From positions 58,528,187 to 58,592,186 of the forward strand of contig OX411555.1 in NCBI GenBank assembly GCA_948146395.1: DNA of 64,000 nucleotides, written 5' to 3'. The notes below the pieces were generated by a model. The model searched no databases. It was not told the DNA's origin and saw only the letters and a program-made list of their open reading frames with translations. Of this stretch, positions 1 to 11,262 are shown in pieces. The stretch's first letter is position 1. The number at the start of each line of letters is the position of its first letter. The DNA is from Fragum whitleyi (lineage: Eukaryota; Mollusca; Bivalvia; Cardiida; Cardiidae). The translations under genes were made by a program, and so were the position numbers.

Positions 1-211
1 TAATAAACAATTTTTGTTTAAGAATGTCCACTTTTTTCAGAGATTTTGTATATGTTAAAGTGTCTTTTTATGATGGTCACTTATGAAATACATGTATGGC
101 CTCTGATTAGAATTGATTGCAGCAATATTGATAGTAATTCAATCATATTATGACCAGTCATTTGAAAATGGACCTTCTATATATTATATCTGTAAAACAA
201 ATGAAGTCATT

Positions 212-1130
212 TTTAGCTCCACTGGCCGAAAGGCCAGCGTGCTATTGTCATGGTGGGGTGTCCGTTGTCTGTCCGTTCGTAAACTTTTACTTTAAAAATC
301 TTCTCCTCATAAAGTACTGGATGGATTTCAATCAAATTTCACAGGAATGTTTCATGGGTGACTCTTTATCAGATTCCTTCAAAGAATTTTAATGGGTTGA
401 AAACCATGGCTGTAGTAGGCTTGGCTAATTTCCATATATGGTAAAAGGTTGCTTTCCTCAGAAACTAATTGATGGATATACACCAAACTTTACATGAAAT
501 ATCCTTGAGTGACCTTCTCTCAGTCTACAAAAAATAATTGTGATCAGATGCAAAATGTGAATTTTATGGGCAGACATCATTTCTCTATATGTTATATAGT
601 GGAATCTTTGAAAATCATTTTCTCAGAACCTAACTAATGGATAACAACCAAATTTCCTTTGAATTATTCTTGAGTGATCCTTTACAAGTCTGTAAATATG
701 TATTTTGATCAGATGAAAAATAGATCTAAGTGTTTTATGGGCGGAGGTCATTTCTCTATATGTATTATAGTGAAAACTTTGAAAATCATTTTCTCAGAAT
801 CTAACAGATGGATATTAACCGAATTTCACTGGAATGATTCTATAGTGATCCTTTATCGGTCTGCAAAAAATTGTGATCAGATGCAAAATATGTATTTTAT
901 TGTCAGAGGTCATTTCTTTTGATATGTTATATGGTGTAATATCCAATATAGGGTAAAACAAACTTTTTTCAAAGTTTAAACAGATGGATTTCAACCAAAT
1001 ATTGTGGTAATTTTAAATCTGTGAAGTTGTATCAGGCTGCAAAAATGTTTGATTAGATGAACAGCATGCTTTTTATTTGCAGAGGACATTTCAACATATT
1101 AAGTGAATATTTTTGATCACTTTTGGTATC
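212..1130 (+). repeat. Hairpin-headed tandem-repeat element, family A
   Basis: The left end is TTTAGCTCCACTGG followed by a short self-complementary GGCCGAAAGGCC and a GTCCGTTGTCTGTCCG tract. About four and a half units of roughly 165 bp follow, recognisable by the recurring GATGGATnTnAACCAAATTTC phrase near 321, 472, 641, 806 and 984. Each unit also has an ATTTTATGGGC...GGTCATTTCTCTATATG segment. A minus-strand copy lies at 44370-45247. No coding capacity is seen; the short open frames here follow the repeat period. The architecture resembles non-autonomous Helitron/Helentron-type elements of bivalves, but that class is inferred. Confidence 0.7.
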
Positions 1131-2859
1131 ACCTAAATGATAATTTTCTTGAGACTCATTAGATTTAACAGGTGTAAAGATTGTAGGTTAGAAGGAACAT
1201 AAGCTTTGTTGGAATCCAAATGTGTAGAAACATTAGGTGAAATAGGGAGCCTAAGATACCTCCTGAGAATTGGTCAGTTTATTTGAAAGAAAGGTGACTG
1301 CACAAAGAGGACAAGGAGTGTAAAGTGGCCTTACTGAGGTTCAGAGTGGGGGAAAAAAAGCTGAGTTGATTGCACTCTAAGGCATTGGGCAGAATAAATA
1401 TATTGGATTTAATATTTTACTTCTTATTATCATTTGTTAGAATTTTGTTTTGATGACAAACAATTATTGTGAAGTAACATCCTTATAGTGGTGTTTAATG
1501 CAAAGCGGAAAGATCTACAATCAAAATTTTGCAGATAAATGACCTGTATATTGTGCAGTAATATTCTGCGAGTGTTAACATTTTTAGTTTTGGATTTCAA
1601 ACAAATTACACTGGAATGATCCTTGTTTTATACAGCCTTATCATCCTCTAATAATCATTATCAGGATATTCAGCCCTGTGGAGCAAATCAGGTGCTCAAG
1701 CACCTCTAGTTCTCTAAACTGCTCATATTTAAGGCTAAGCTTTTTTTGAAGAAAAGGCTGAGTTATTGCCACTACCTTGGCATTATTTGTGTCATCAGTC
1801 TAAATTAGACAACATTTGGTGAACTCAAACTTTTAAAACCATGAAATTATTGTTTTGATCATTTCATTGGTTTGCTTATGAAATTTCCAAATGATAAACC
1901 ACCAAGAAAAAATTTGGTATGGTAATCTAAAGTAAGGGTTCTACTAGAGATGTCGGAGGCACAGAGAACCAAATTTGGTTAAATGTTGCAAATGTCCTCC
2001 AAATTTATGATTATTGTAAAAATTAAACTTGATGTGTATAGAAAAATAAAAGAGATCTTGCCTTTTTCTCAAACCTGTGATTGCCAAAAGGGTTATAAAT
2101 ACGAGAGATTGTTTTGAAAAGGAATACATTTTATAATCTAATTCTATACTGTGAAAAAGGTGGTTTGAATTTGTAGTAAAGTCGCTAGAATGACTTGTAA
2201 AATAGAAATTACTTCCTTCACACAATTTACAGGTCCAGAGTCTGAGAATAGTAATTGAGCCTGTGTGTGACATTTCAATTAATTTCATATGTGAGCAAAG
2301 GAAAGATTCTGGCCAGTCAATGCCATCACACAGTCTGTATATGCATATGGTCTTAACCCCTCCCCAGGCAAATATTCTTATTGCATTGTGGAATTGTCTT
2401 GGCTGCTCAATGCATGTGCTTTTCTCTCATGTGAAATTGTTGAAAATGTCACACATAGGCTTATTTATGTAGACCTCTGCTATAGGTTTTGTCCAGTAGA
2501 CATATTACCTTAGGGGGACAAAACTCTCCCAAGTACAGCTTATTGATTTTATCTCCCTCAATGATGCTAGTGAAAATGTCATGCAGACTAATACCACTTG
2601 ATAGGTCCAAGGCTGAAAGACCAGCGTCTCATTGAGAATTGTATGTCATGGATAGGTCCAATTATGTGTGCGTCCATCCATAAAAACTTCGGAATACAAC
2701 TTTTCCGTTTTATTGTCTTCATCGAAATAGTACTGAAATGTTGTAAGTGCCCATATTTTAAAGTCCTGCTATGACGTAATCATTGACGAAATTACTACGT
2801 CATTATTTTCTGCTAGCAATATGGAGGGAATAATACATTATCCAAGAAAACAACAATTC
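1131..2859. other. No gene or clear repeat recognised
   Basis: AT-rich sequence without a convincing open frame, RNA gene or terminal repeat. Around 2600-2700 there is a weak echo of the hairpin-headed repeat start (AGGTCCAAGGCTGAAAGACC), suggesting an old copy running into the next entry. Confidence 0.5.
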
Positions 2860-3160
2860 TTGCCCATCTCAAAGTCTTTCAGTAGCCTCTCCACCAATTT
2901 AAACCAAACTTTGCCTAGATGTTCCTTAGTTAACCCTTCTCAAAACTGTTTGATGAAATTATGATTGTCCCCGAATATGGGCGTGACTAGGCGGGTCTTT
3001 CTGTGATTTTGAAATTCTTAAACATCTTTTCCTCTTAAACCAGAGGGTGATTTCAGCCGAACTTGAAATGAATCTAAATGGGGTCCCCAGGCCTTTTTCT
3101 AAGGTTTAGGGGAAAGGTGGCGGGTCCTTTCTGAAGGGGAAAAATTCACAGAGAGGGGAA
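2860..3160 (+). repeat. Diverged copy of hairpin-headed repeat family C
   Basis: Phrases such as AGATGTTCCTTAGT, ATGGGCGTGACTAGGCGGG and CATCTTTTCCTCTTAAACC match the units at 40990-41670 in order and spacing. The copy is old and lacks clear ends. Confidence 0.5.
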
Positions 3161-4997
3161 TTTTCATATTAAAATAGTAAAATCAATCAAAAGTCATGAC
3201 TTTTGTGTATTTTTAACTATGATCAATGATCAAGGCATGTAAGCTCATTTAGATGATTATTTGGCCTCAAGAAATTGTAGAAATCTTTTTCCATCATAAT
3301 GGCAGGGTTTTCCCTTGACTTGTCATTTTTGGATCATTATTTCCTCCCAAGCTCAGTATTTGGGGTCTTTAGTTCATTTAAGGAGACACAAAATTGTTAA
3401 ACAAATAAAATATGAATATTTGCATTTGGATACAAGTCACATTTTCTACAACTGCCTATACATAATTAATGATGTATGTATAGGCACTAATAAGGTATTG
3501 AATTTTTTTGTAATTGAAAATCCCAAATTTTCTTTACCTATTTTTTTTATCTAACTGAAGAAATCTTTTTTTCATCAACTATAAATCAAATTTCTGTGGA
3601 AAAAATTTAATACATGTTCATAATCTGTCTGTGTTCTTTCTTGTTTTAAGGTCTTCTTTCTAAATAACCAATTCTGAAACAGTCATAGCAACAGATGTAG
3701 GAACAGAGAAAGTGTCTCTGAATTAACTCAATTAATCATGTAAATAAAACACAAAAATCAGCTATTTAAAATCGAACACAAACTGGGGAAATTAGATTAC
3801 TTTTGAGGATGAAAATTGGTTGAGGAATGTTTATTCTAATGGATTCTAAGGTCTTTTTACATTAATTAGTATATTCTTGCTCTCATAGATTAGTTCTGTT
3901 GAATAAATCTATAAATTGCATATCCGAATTTTATACCTGTCCGGTAACTGGTACAGTTTGGCTGGTGACGGGCAGTCTTTTCCAATACCTGTTTCAGTAA
4001 ATTTTATACTTTTTAATGCCAAATTAATCAAGTGCTTGCATTTTCTAGACCACATAGAATTTTTAATTAATACTTTTCCCCATAAAAAATTATTGTTTTC
4101 CTCCATAATCGTGTTTTTAAAACTGCCGACGAGTGCTTGCCAAACTTGACAGTCCCGTCAAAAAGCAACCTCAAAACATGGCTTATGGCTTTTAAAAGGC
4201 ATTTTAATTGATTGGCAACTACTTATGAACAAGATTTTATGGTTTGCAAATCAAGTTTTACCTTTCTGTATATGGCAGCTAATTTTTGAAAAAAATGCAG
4301 CTAGATTGTGTCCCGGTGTTGCAGACGATTTTTTTTGTGCGAGTCGTTTTGATTTAAAATGCGTAAAAAATGCAGGATCTTATTAGTCAGGGAAAAGCCC
4401 TTTGAGGACTTTTGGATAGGGGAATTTTTTTCTGAAATAGGGGAAAAAAGTATATGTTTTCAAGAGGGGATTGGGGCCGAATTTCGGCCCCAAAAACAGC
4501 ATAAAAAAAGGCCTGGGTCCCCCTTCTAATTTTTTTCTCTTATTTGTGATTTGTACGCAAGATGTTTTAGGACTCAAAGTGAAAATAAGCTCGACCATGC
4601 AATGTGCATATTTGGGGATCAATCTATATTTTAAAAACACGTTTTGAGAATGGTTATTTAAGAAAAGATTTCTGCAAAATTGGCCCATTGGTTTGGGGGA
4701 AGGTTAGATAAGAATAAGTCTGCAATGTTTTCAAAATTGACCAGAGCCCGGTCGATAATCGGCTGTAGCCCTAACGCCCTTAGGTGATAATTCATAAATC
4801 ATAAGGGGTCATCGATATCGCGATTTTTGAATAATGCGCAAATTAACTGACTGATTTACAGAATGATCAGGTCTATCTTGAGATTTTCTCAGCGACTCAT
4901 CGAGTGCCGGAGAATGAACATGGAAATAGTCTTAAGCTAGCACAATTGATGTATTCATGAGCCACCAAGGTGGATAACTCGAGACCTATTTTCAGTT
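3161..4997. other. Intergenic, no gene recognised
   Basis: No supportable gene. A small inverted repeat around GCCTATACAT...ATGTATAGGC (about 3452-3485) is seen. The pair GGTCCCCAGGCC (near 3080) and GGCCTGGGTCCCC (near 4510) is in opposite orientation, perhaps the ends of an old insertion. A GGGGCCGAAATTCGGCCCC-like perfect short hairpin sits near 4473-4493. Confidence 0.4.
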
Positions 4998-5470
4998 TTT
5001 AGCTCCACTAAACTTTTCTTTAAAGATCACCTGAACTGATCGACGGATTTTGACGAAACTTCGCAGAAATGTTCCTTGGGTCAGACCCTCTTCTAAAGTT
5101 GTTCAAGAAATTTGGATTGACACCCAAAATGGGCCTGGCAGGGCGGGGCTTACACTCACTATATAAATCTTCAAAAATCTTCTCCACCTAAACCATTGGC
5201 CAGATTTCAATGAAACTTGACATGAATGATCTTTGTTGACCATTTCCTAAAGTTTTGCAGAAATTTGGATTGGCCCTTAATATGGGCGTGACAGGTCGTG
5301 GTTTATTCTCACATTATAAATGTGCAATGTATGTCGGGCCAGTAAAGCCTTACACAATAGTTCTAAAGGGACTTCAAAGTGTTGTTTTCAGTCTAAGTAG
5401 GCTTTGTATAATGACAGTCTGGAGATGTTAAAAGCCAGTAAAGCGATAAGGCCCTCTAAGGCCTCTTTTT
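4998..5470 (+). repeat. Hairpin-headed repeat family C, short copy with both ends
   Basis: It starts TTTTTAGCTCCACT and contains about two units (GTTCCTTGGGTCAGACCCTCTTCTAAAG is the shared kind of phrase, as are GGCAGGGCGGGGCTT and CTTCTCCACCTAAACC). It ends in AAGGCCCTCTAAGGCCTCTTTT. The right end is a small GGCC hairpin followed by TCTT, the same arrangement as at 41901-41924 and 42424-42447. This copy defines both ends of a short family member. Confidence 0.65.
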
Positions 5471-6664
5471 GAGTTTTGGATTTTACCGCCAAGCGTTAGT
5501 GCCTATGGACTGAGCTCTTGCTTCCTTTTTATTTACTCTCTTTCACCATCCGGTAATGTTTGCAAATTGTCACAGGACATGCCTGTCACCAATCGGGTAC
5601 CTTCGGCGATTCTACGGAATAGACCTCGGGATTAATGAGTGCGCAGACATGAAAGCGCGACATATCGCACATGGATTTTTGACGTCACAACTATTACTGA
5701 AGATGGCGTTGCGAAAAACAAAATCAATGAATGGTTAAAACTGGAAATTTTATGATTTGATGAAAAACGCAGTGTTTTAATGCGTTTTGTCATCAAATTA
5801 TGATATGCCCAAAGATCTCTACAGACAATCAGAGAGCATTAACGAAATATGTTATTCTTCAAGTGTATTAATCAAAGTACTACCAGAAGCGTTATTAGCC
5901 AAAAAATCCAATATTACTACACTTACGTCCAAGGTACATTCCAATTTATGGAAAAGACCGAGCAATGTTCGGAATGGCCTGTCACATTGTTGGGTGTATA
6001 AGTATTAAAATCAACAAAGGAAGATAACTTGAAAATGAAGCAAGGTATAGTTACGGTTCTTGTGAACTTCACTCAGTAATCATGAGAGAAACATAATGCC
6101 AAATTTCAAGTCAATCAGACATAAGGTGACAGAGTTATGCTCAGGACTAAGAAGTGGACACGGGTGATCAAATATATACATATGTCTCAACTTTGGACGG
6201 GCTTATGATAATGATATTTTGATGTTGTTATTGGACAATATTTAATTTTTTAATGTGTTAAATGACAATTTATGAGAAAACAGGGACATGATAAAACAAC
6301 AACAACAGACATACTGACAAACTATTTCATATGGTAAGACAATTATAGTTTTAATTTTGTCTTTAAACGCCCAGTCATCGCAAAAAGAATTGAAGCCTAC
6401 GAAAATTCTAAAAAACCCACTCTGATATTTTGTGGTTATGTTCTATTATAAAGCAATCCTTCTCCTATGGATGTACTGTTAAGTAGTCCCTCTAGGCATG
6501 GCGCAATTGAATTTTTAACTCATTTTCGTGCCTTTAACGAGGAATTTCTTCTTTTTCTTGGCTTTTCCTTTTCTTTTATACTTATAAATTAAATTTTGTT
6601 TTAAGTGTAAGTCTGTTGTATTTTCATTCATTCAAATGTGATAATATATTTTCAAGTCATTTTA
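5471..6664. other. Intergenic, downstream of the Mab-21-like gene
   Basis: No gene seen. A palindrome lies at about 5749-5803, with arms TGATTTGATGAAAAACGC and its near complement around a short loop. The part nearest 6664 is the presumed 3' flank of the minus-strand gene; I see no perfect AATAAA on that strand within the first 100 bases. Confidence 0.45.
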
Positions 6665-8815
6665 TCAAACCTTGTTGGATACCAATCTTTTAAATATCAT
6701 CACTAGCATGTGCCATTTTGCTGCATTATGATCAGGTCTAACCCTCCAAGACTTCACAAAATACCCTGCAGCTTGTTCAAGTTCGTCTTCCTGATCATAA
6801 ATCCATCCTAATAGATTGTAACCTGTGTCTTTATGTCCTAGATAGATATCCGTTTCCAAAACGTGTAGGAGATTCTGCTTTGCCCTTTCAGCGAGATCAG
6901 GTTTGTTTAATTTTGTATACAAGATATACTGCAAGAAGAACAAGTAAAGTTTAGTATCAATAGCAGACAAGCAGTACCAATAATGATAAGCTGGATGTAA
7001 TGCGTCAGTGTTAGCACCTACAGAACGATATTGCTCATACAGTAGCTGTGTTGGTGCTAAGTGTGCGTGAGAAGGTAGAAATACCAGACACGTGGTAATA
7101 CATGCCCTCCGGAATTCTAGAGGGGACATATTCACCGTGTTTCTTCTTTCTATCAGCTTACTGAAGTTATAGCCCTTATCAAACGTACAAGGACATACGG
7201 TCAAAATATAGTCCTTTAATGACGCTTCACACTCTGTCAGGATTTTCTCGCATTCTCCTAACTTATTTTCTTTAAACAACAAACTTGCTTTAATCAATCT
7301 TTGAGATAACAAGTCTGAATCCCTGGCTTCTCCAATATGCCTGTTGAAATCTTGTTCAAGTGAACGCTTTTTACCCACATCTTTGACAGTTGGTATGATA
7401 GCTGCTAGCCCCTGGGCAATTTGTAAATGAATATTCGGCAGTATGAGGTGTAAAGCTTTCTCTACTTCTCGAAACATGTTGTTGGCTTTTAGTCTTGTTT
7501 CTGACTTTCTGAATTGGTCTAGTAATGATACCAAGGCTGATAATGTTTCCGATGGACACTCTTTACTCGCTAGATTTATAAGCCGATTTTTCTTATTGAG
7601 TGCAGCTCTTGAAATAAACATCTTATTCGAAAGATCGAATGTTGCGGCATCGGGACTTAAACTTGGTAGTACCTTTCCAGATATGCACTCGCTGAGAAGC
7701 TTCCCAAATTTATCACAAGTTAGTAATAGAAGATATTTACATTCACTTTCCACAATGTCCTTGATTAGTTTCCCAGCCATTTTCATTACATCGGACGTCA
7801 ATCTATCGAACATATTTTCTTCTGGCATAAAGTAGTTTGGACAATTTTCTTCAACTAACCAAGTCAGTACTTGTTTCAAACAAAGTTCAGTGCAATATAA
7901 CAAATTCTCTTGGGTCCATATACATGCAGGGTTATTTTCTATTGTGTAAAACAGCGCCGTCTTTAAATGGTAAGACGAAACAGACTTAATGTTGAGTTTT
8001 GAAATTAGATCTTGCTTTATCATCTTCATCAGCATGTAACATTTGTGTTGGGTTGGCTTTAAACTAAACATTAGTTCTCTCTCTTGTAAAGAAAATGAAA
8101 CCCTCCATTCTAGATTCTCCGTTGTACTTGATGGATGTCCTTTACCCACAAGAAAACACCCGCCTTTAGACATGCTTTTCAGCTGCTGCTCGGTTGGCCA
8201 TCCATGTTTACGATGTCTATGTAGCCACCAAGCTGCAAAAGAAGGAATTTTGTAGCATCTATAGGCCGGTACTGCGTCCATATCTCGAGTTTTAGCCGTT
8301 CCTAGCATAGTCATGGCTGGTCCAGTGGACTCGAAATTCTTCTGATTTGGAAATGCGCTGGCCATAAAACTCTCTAATTTAATATGAGTTTGACATATTC
8401 TTCCATATTGATCCAGACATTCAAAAAGAGTGGGAGTGGCAATGTTTGACGATAGTGGTATTCCGCCATAAACTATTTGCAATTTCACGTAACTTGGTTT
8501 TGTAGTACCATCATTGATTATCAATCGACCCTTTGTAAAACCGTCTGGTAAGCTCTCAACCGCAGGAAGATCCGCATCATAAAACAATTTATCGATATCC
8601 GACTGTAAACCCATTGTCATTGTCCCCTCACAACCGCTACCGAATATATGATATACATTGTTGTTTTGAATCTGAATATTATTGGCTGCCGTCATCACAA
8701 CCTCGTCCATTAGACCCTTTTCGGTCGTATTCCATCTCACCTGTTCTGATGCTCCAACGTGATCTAGAATCTGGCTAACGAAACCTGACAAATCCGTGTA
8801 TTTTGTTTCAGTCAT
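6665..8815 (-). CDS. Mab-21 domain / cGAS-like receptor (cGLR) family protein
   Basis: A single uninterrupted 716-codon frame. The N-terminal part is a Mab-21-type nucleotidyltransferase: G59-S60 in FGSGCEGT, then D73 and D75 in SDIDKLF, and D180 in RDMDAVPAY, which sits where the family's third metal-binding acid is expected. The C-terminal half of the fold carries the Mab-21 signature WRVSFSLQERE...SLKPTQHKCYMLMK at about 237-264. Residues from about 440 to 716 are mostly helical-looking and lie beyond a minimal cGAS-like core. Family members sense nucleic acid or other danger signals and make cyclic dinucleotides for STING; others have lost catalysis. Here the triad looks intact, so activity is possible but is inference. 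Lack of introns is common for this family in molluscs. The start is the first in-frame ATG, with a purine at -3. No neighbouring gene gives context. Confidence 0.88.
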   Translation of the reverse strand: MTETKYTDLSGFVSQILDHVGASEQVRWNTTEKGLMDEVVMTAANNIQIQNNNVYHIFGSGCEGTMTMGLQSDIDKLFYDADLPAVESLPDGFTKGRLIINDGTTKPSYVKLQIVYGGIPLSSNIATPTLFECLDQYGRICQTHIKLESFMASAFPNQKNFESTGPAMTMLGTAKTRDMDAVPAYRCYKIPSFAAWWLHRHRKHGWPTEQQLKSMSKGGCFLVGKGHPSSTTENLEWRVSFSLQERELMFSLKPTQHKCYMLMKMIKQDLISKLNIKSVSSYHLKTALFYTIENNPACIWTQENLLYCTELCLKQVLTWLVEENCPNYFMPEENMFDRLTSDVMKMAGKLIKDIVESECKYLLLLTCDKFGKLLSECISGKVLPSLSPDAATFDLSNKMFISRAALNKKNRLINLASKECPSETLSALVSLLDQFRKSETRLKANNMFREVEKALHLILPNIHLQIAQGLAAIIPTVKDVGKKRSLEQDFNRHIGEARDSDLLSQRLIKASLLFKENKLGECEKILTECEASLKDYILTVCPCTFDKGYNFSKLIERRNTVNMSPLEFRRACITTCLVFLPSHAHLAPTQLLYEQYRSVGANTDALHPAYHYWYCLSAIDTKLYLFFLQYILYTKLNKPDLAERAKQNLLHVLETDIYLGHKDTGYNLLGWIYDQEDELEQAAGYFVKSWRVRPDHNAAKWHMLVMIFKRLVSNKV

Positions 8816-9100
8816 AGCTCCCCCAACTCTCCTTAACGCACAAACAACAAGCCCGAATATATTTCAGTCAATAAACGAAGTACGAATATTAAGATTCATT
8901 CTTAATCGCGAGTATCATTTTCAATTTGTAAAAATGCACAAATGTCAACTGTTTGTTTTGAAATTCTCCATTGGAAATACCAGTATTCTAAAAATAGCAA
9001 CTGGGGAATTTCAGCGAGCTATTGATAGAGACTGGAAAACCCTTTAGTCAAATCAATTCTGTGAAACACTTAACGAAGAAATAGAATGTATACATAAGTT
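8816..9100 (-). promoter_or_regulatory. Presumed 5' flank of the Mab-21-like gene
   Basis: Sequence immediately upstream of the minus-strand ATG. A TATATT-like stretch at about 8853-8862 lies 40-50 bases before the start codon and could be a weak TATA element or chance in AT-rich DNA. I see no other recognisable site. Confidence 0.2.
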
Positions 9101-9548
9101 AATGTTTGAACGAGCGAATGAATGAATGAATGTGGTTTTACGTCGCGTCGAAAGTTTAACTAATTAAGAGTAAAAATTGATCAAAAAATGATTAAGTTAA
9201 TTTGCTATAAAATTATGATTAAACATCATTTTATCAATGATTTTTAAACGGATAAAAATTGAAAGAGTAAATGAAATTACTTGGGCAAACCGTAATGTTT
9301 AGAATATATTACAATATGTTCTTTGGGGTCGATGGTTTTTCTGTGAAGGGTGTTCAAACCGTAAAAATCATGATCCGGGTTCGGTTTTACCAATATTACG
9401 AATCGAGCACATAGACAGACGTGATCCATTAAGAGAAAAGGATCCTCAAGCGGTAGGTAATCCCTCCCATTAAAATCAGCATCGATTGCCTGGGAGTACC
9501 GAGAAGAAGTAGAAGTAGAACCCTAAATGGGTCGGCTGTGTCTATATA

Positions 9549-9634
9549 TCGAGGGGTCAGTGCAACACTATTGTAAGTGCCTAAAAATAAACAGGCACTT
9601 ACAATAGTACAATAGTGTTGCACTGACCCCTCGA
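9549..9634. repeat. Short foldback MITE (TCGAGGGGTCAGTGC termini)
   Basis: A near-perfect 86-base hairpin: TCGAGGGGTCAGTGCAACAC and its complement enclose AGTGCCT...AGGCACT and a short AT loop. The same termini occur at about 46776-47171, where another foldback element has been inserted in the loop. Confidence 0.75.
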
Positions 9635-9807
9635 ATTATGTAATCATTAACCGTATATCTCCGGGCCGGTATCTCTCATTTGCACATCCACTGCAACCCA
9701 CCTCCGCCAAAACAGTTAAACAAGCATTGCCAAAATTTTTACAACCCATTCGGTCCTTGACAAAAATAAGGCTACCGGGGTGATAGGGTTTATAACAGAT
9801 GGTGTTA

Positions 9808-10129
9808 CATATATAATACATACTTAGTGTATTATATGAAAAAAAATATCTAACGAGGTTGGGAGAATTGAAAATTGTCGAGGCTCTGCCGAGACAATTA
9901 TCAATTCTCACAACCGAGTTAGATATTTTTTTCATACAATACACTAAGTATGTATTATATTTATCTTATAACCTCTATTTGTCTTCTATTCGTCGATATT
10001 TCAAACTGAAATGCAAGTTTCTAAAAAAAACAACACTATATCATTGTTCTAAAAATAACTATGTGATATCATAAAAAATATCATACGGGATGTTATCACA
10101 CGGATATTTGTATAGTTATAAGATAAATA
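9808..10129. repeat. Double-hairpin foldback element, copy 1
   Basis: The first half is a perfect-looking ~150 bp foldback. Arms begin AATACATACTTAGTGTATT and meet at GTCGAGGCTCTGCCGAGAC. The second half is bounded by TTTATCTTATAAC and GTTATAAGATAAA and holds CGTCGATNTTTC and two TATGTGATATCATA-like palindromes. Copies lie at 30620-30945 and 46808-47141. A minus-strand open frame through the first hairpin is a by-product of the repeat. Confidence 0.75.
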
Positions 10130-10369
10130 TTAGTACTCGCCAGGGTCGCCTTTTTTTGAAGTTTTTAAAGATTGCGTCATAGTCCATCCCGAAAAACTAT
10201 TGATCGATCGCTGGCCACACCCCTTGACCTTCGTCATGACACATCCCTCAAATATTTAAACATAATTTATACGGAAAATATTGACATGGATTTTAAATAA
10301 AATCAATTAGTTACTTAGAGGGTTTAGCTAAACATCGTAGCTGCAGCTTACTCAAGTACATGTATGTAC

Positions 10370-10500
10370 ACTGCTCTGTAAAACGTTTGCAAACGTTAAT
10401 GAATGAAACCCCGCTTTGCACATGAGTAGGCCTACATCTGCAAAGCGGGATAAGTATGGAAAAACTTTTCCCGAACGTTTTCACCCTGATCACAGGGCTT
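10370..10500. repeat. CGCTTTGCA hairpin MITE, diverged copy
   Basis: ACCCCGCTTTGCA and TGCAAAGCGGGAT pair around a short loop at about 10410-10452. Outside it, CTGATCACAGGGCTT resembles the CCTGAACGCAGGGCTGG end of better copies (21008-21150). The left end is degraded. Confidence 0.6.
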
Positions 10501-10539
10501 CACTAGATGTCACCAATATGAGACGACAGCACTCGTTCT

Positions 10540-10738
10540 TTCCGACAATTTGTCTCCCACCAATGGGTTGAGCATCGTAGACCTATGTGGAATAGCAGCT
10601 GGAGGCTAGGAAAGGATGTAATTGTGGTAGGCCTACTGGTGTGGGGAATACCAGGAATCCATTGTTAGGTGCTCCAGCCGCCGCAATTTAACTTAAACAT
10701 TGTTGAAAGCGGCGTTAAACCCTTTCAAATCAAAGTCT
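10540..10738 (+). repeat. SINE family 1, body only
   Basis: Contains CACCAATGGGTTGA, CGTAGACCTATGTGGAATAG, CAGGAATCCATTGTTAGGTG, GCTCCAGCCGCCGC and GTTGAAAGCGGCGTTAAAC in the order seen in full copies at 29431-29718 and 32025-32303. The tRNA-like head is missing. Confidence 0.75.
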
Positions 10739-10744
10739 AGTCAA

Positions 10745-11160
10745 TATAAGGGTAAATGAAAATTTCACAAAGTCAATCAAAATTTCACAAACAATTTTTG
10801 AGTTAGGGTCCATCAAGGAACATTTCTGCCAAGTTTGTTTGAGATCTCCCCAATGGCTACTAATGAGATTTGTTAAGGATTTTAGGGTCAAAATAAGCCC
10901 CACCCCTCATGCAAAGCCCATATTTGGATGTCAATCAAAATTAAACAAACACGTTTTGAGTAGGGTCAGCCAGGGAACATTTCTGCCAAGTTTGTTTGAG
11001 ATCTGCCCAATGGCTACTAAAGAGAAGAAGATTGAGGTTCATAATAAGCCCCGCACTGCACATCCTAAGTAAGGGTCAATCAAAATTGCACATTTTTTTT
11101 TTTTTTTTTTTTTGAAAAAGGACACACAAGAAACATTCAGACACATTTTAACTGAAATGT
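10745..11160 (-). repeat. Hairpin-headed repeat family C, minus copy
   Basis: About two and a half inverted units of ~160 bp: AAGGAACATTTCTGCCAAG occurs twice, each followed by GAGATCTnCCCAATGGCTAC. It includes an 18-19 base T run near 11093. The head is lost. It abuts the family B array at 11263. Confidence 0.6.
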
Positions 11161-11262
11161 GGCCATTACTTTAAAGAGAGAAGAGGAGATGTTGTTCAAA
11201 GATTTCAAAGAGAAAAATGCCACGTCCACATCTAGGGGCCAATTAGAATTTTTCGAACAATT

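Noticed and set aside
7443..7835. Plus-strand 130-codon frame
   Set aside because: Antisense of the Mab-21-like gene, without family features.
9636..9944. Minus-strand 102-codon frame (and its relative at 30560-30760)
   Set aside because: Both run through copies of the same foldback element; the shared peptide reflects the repeat.
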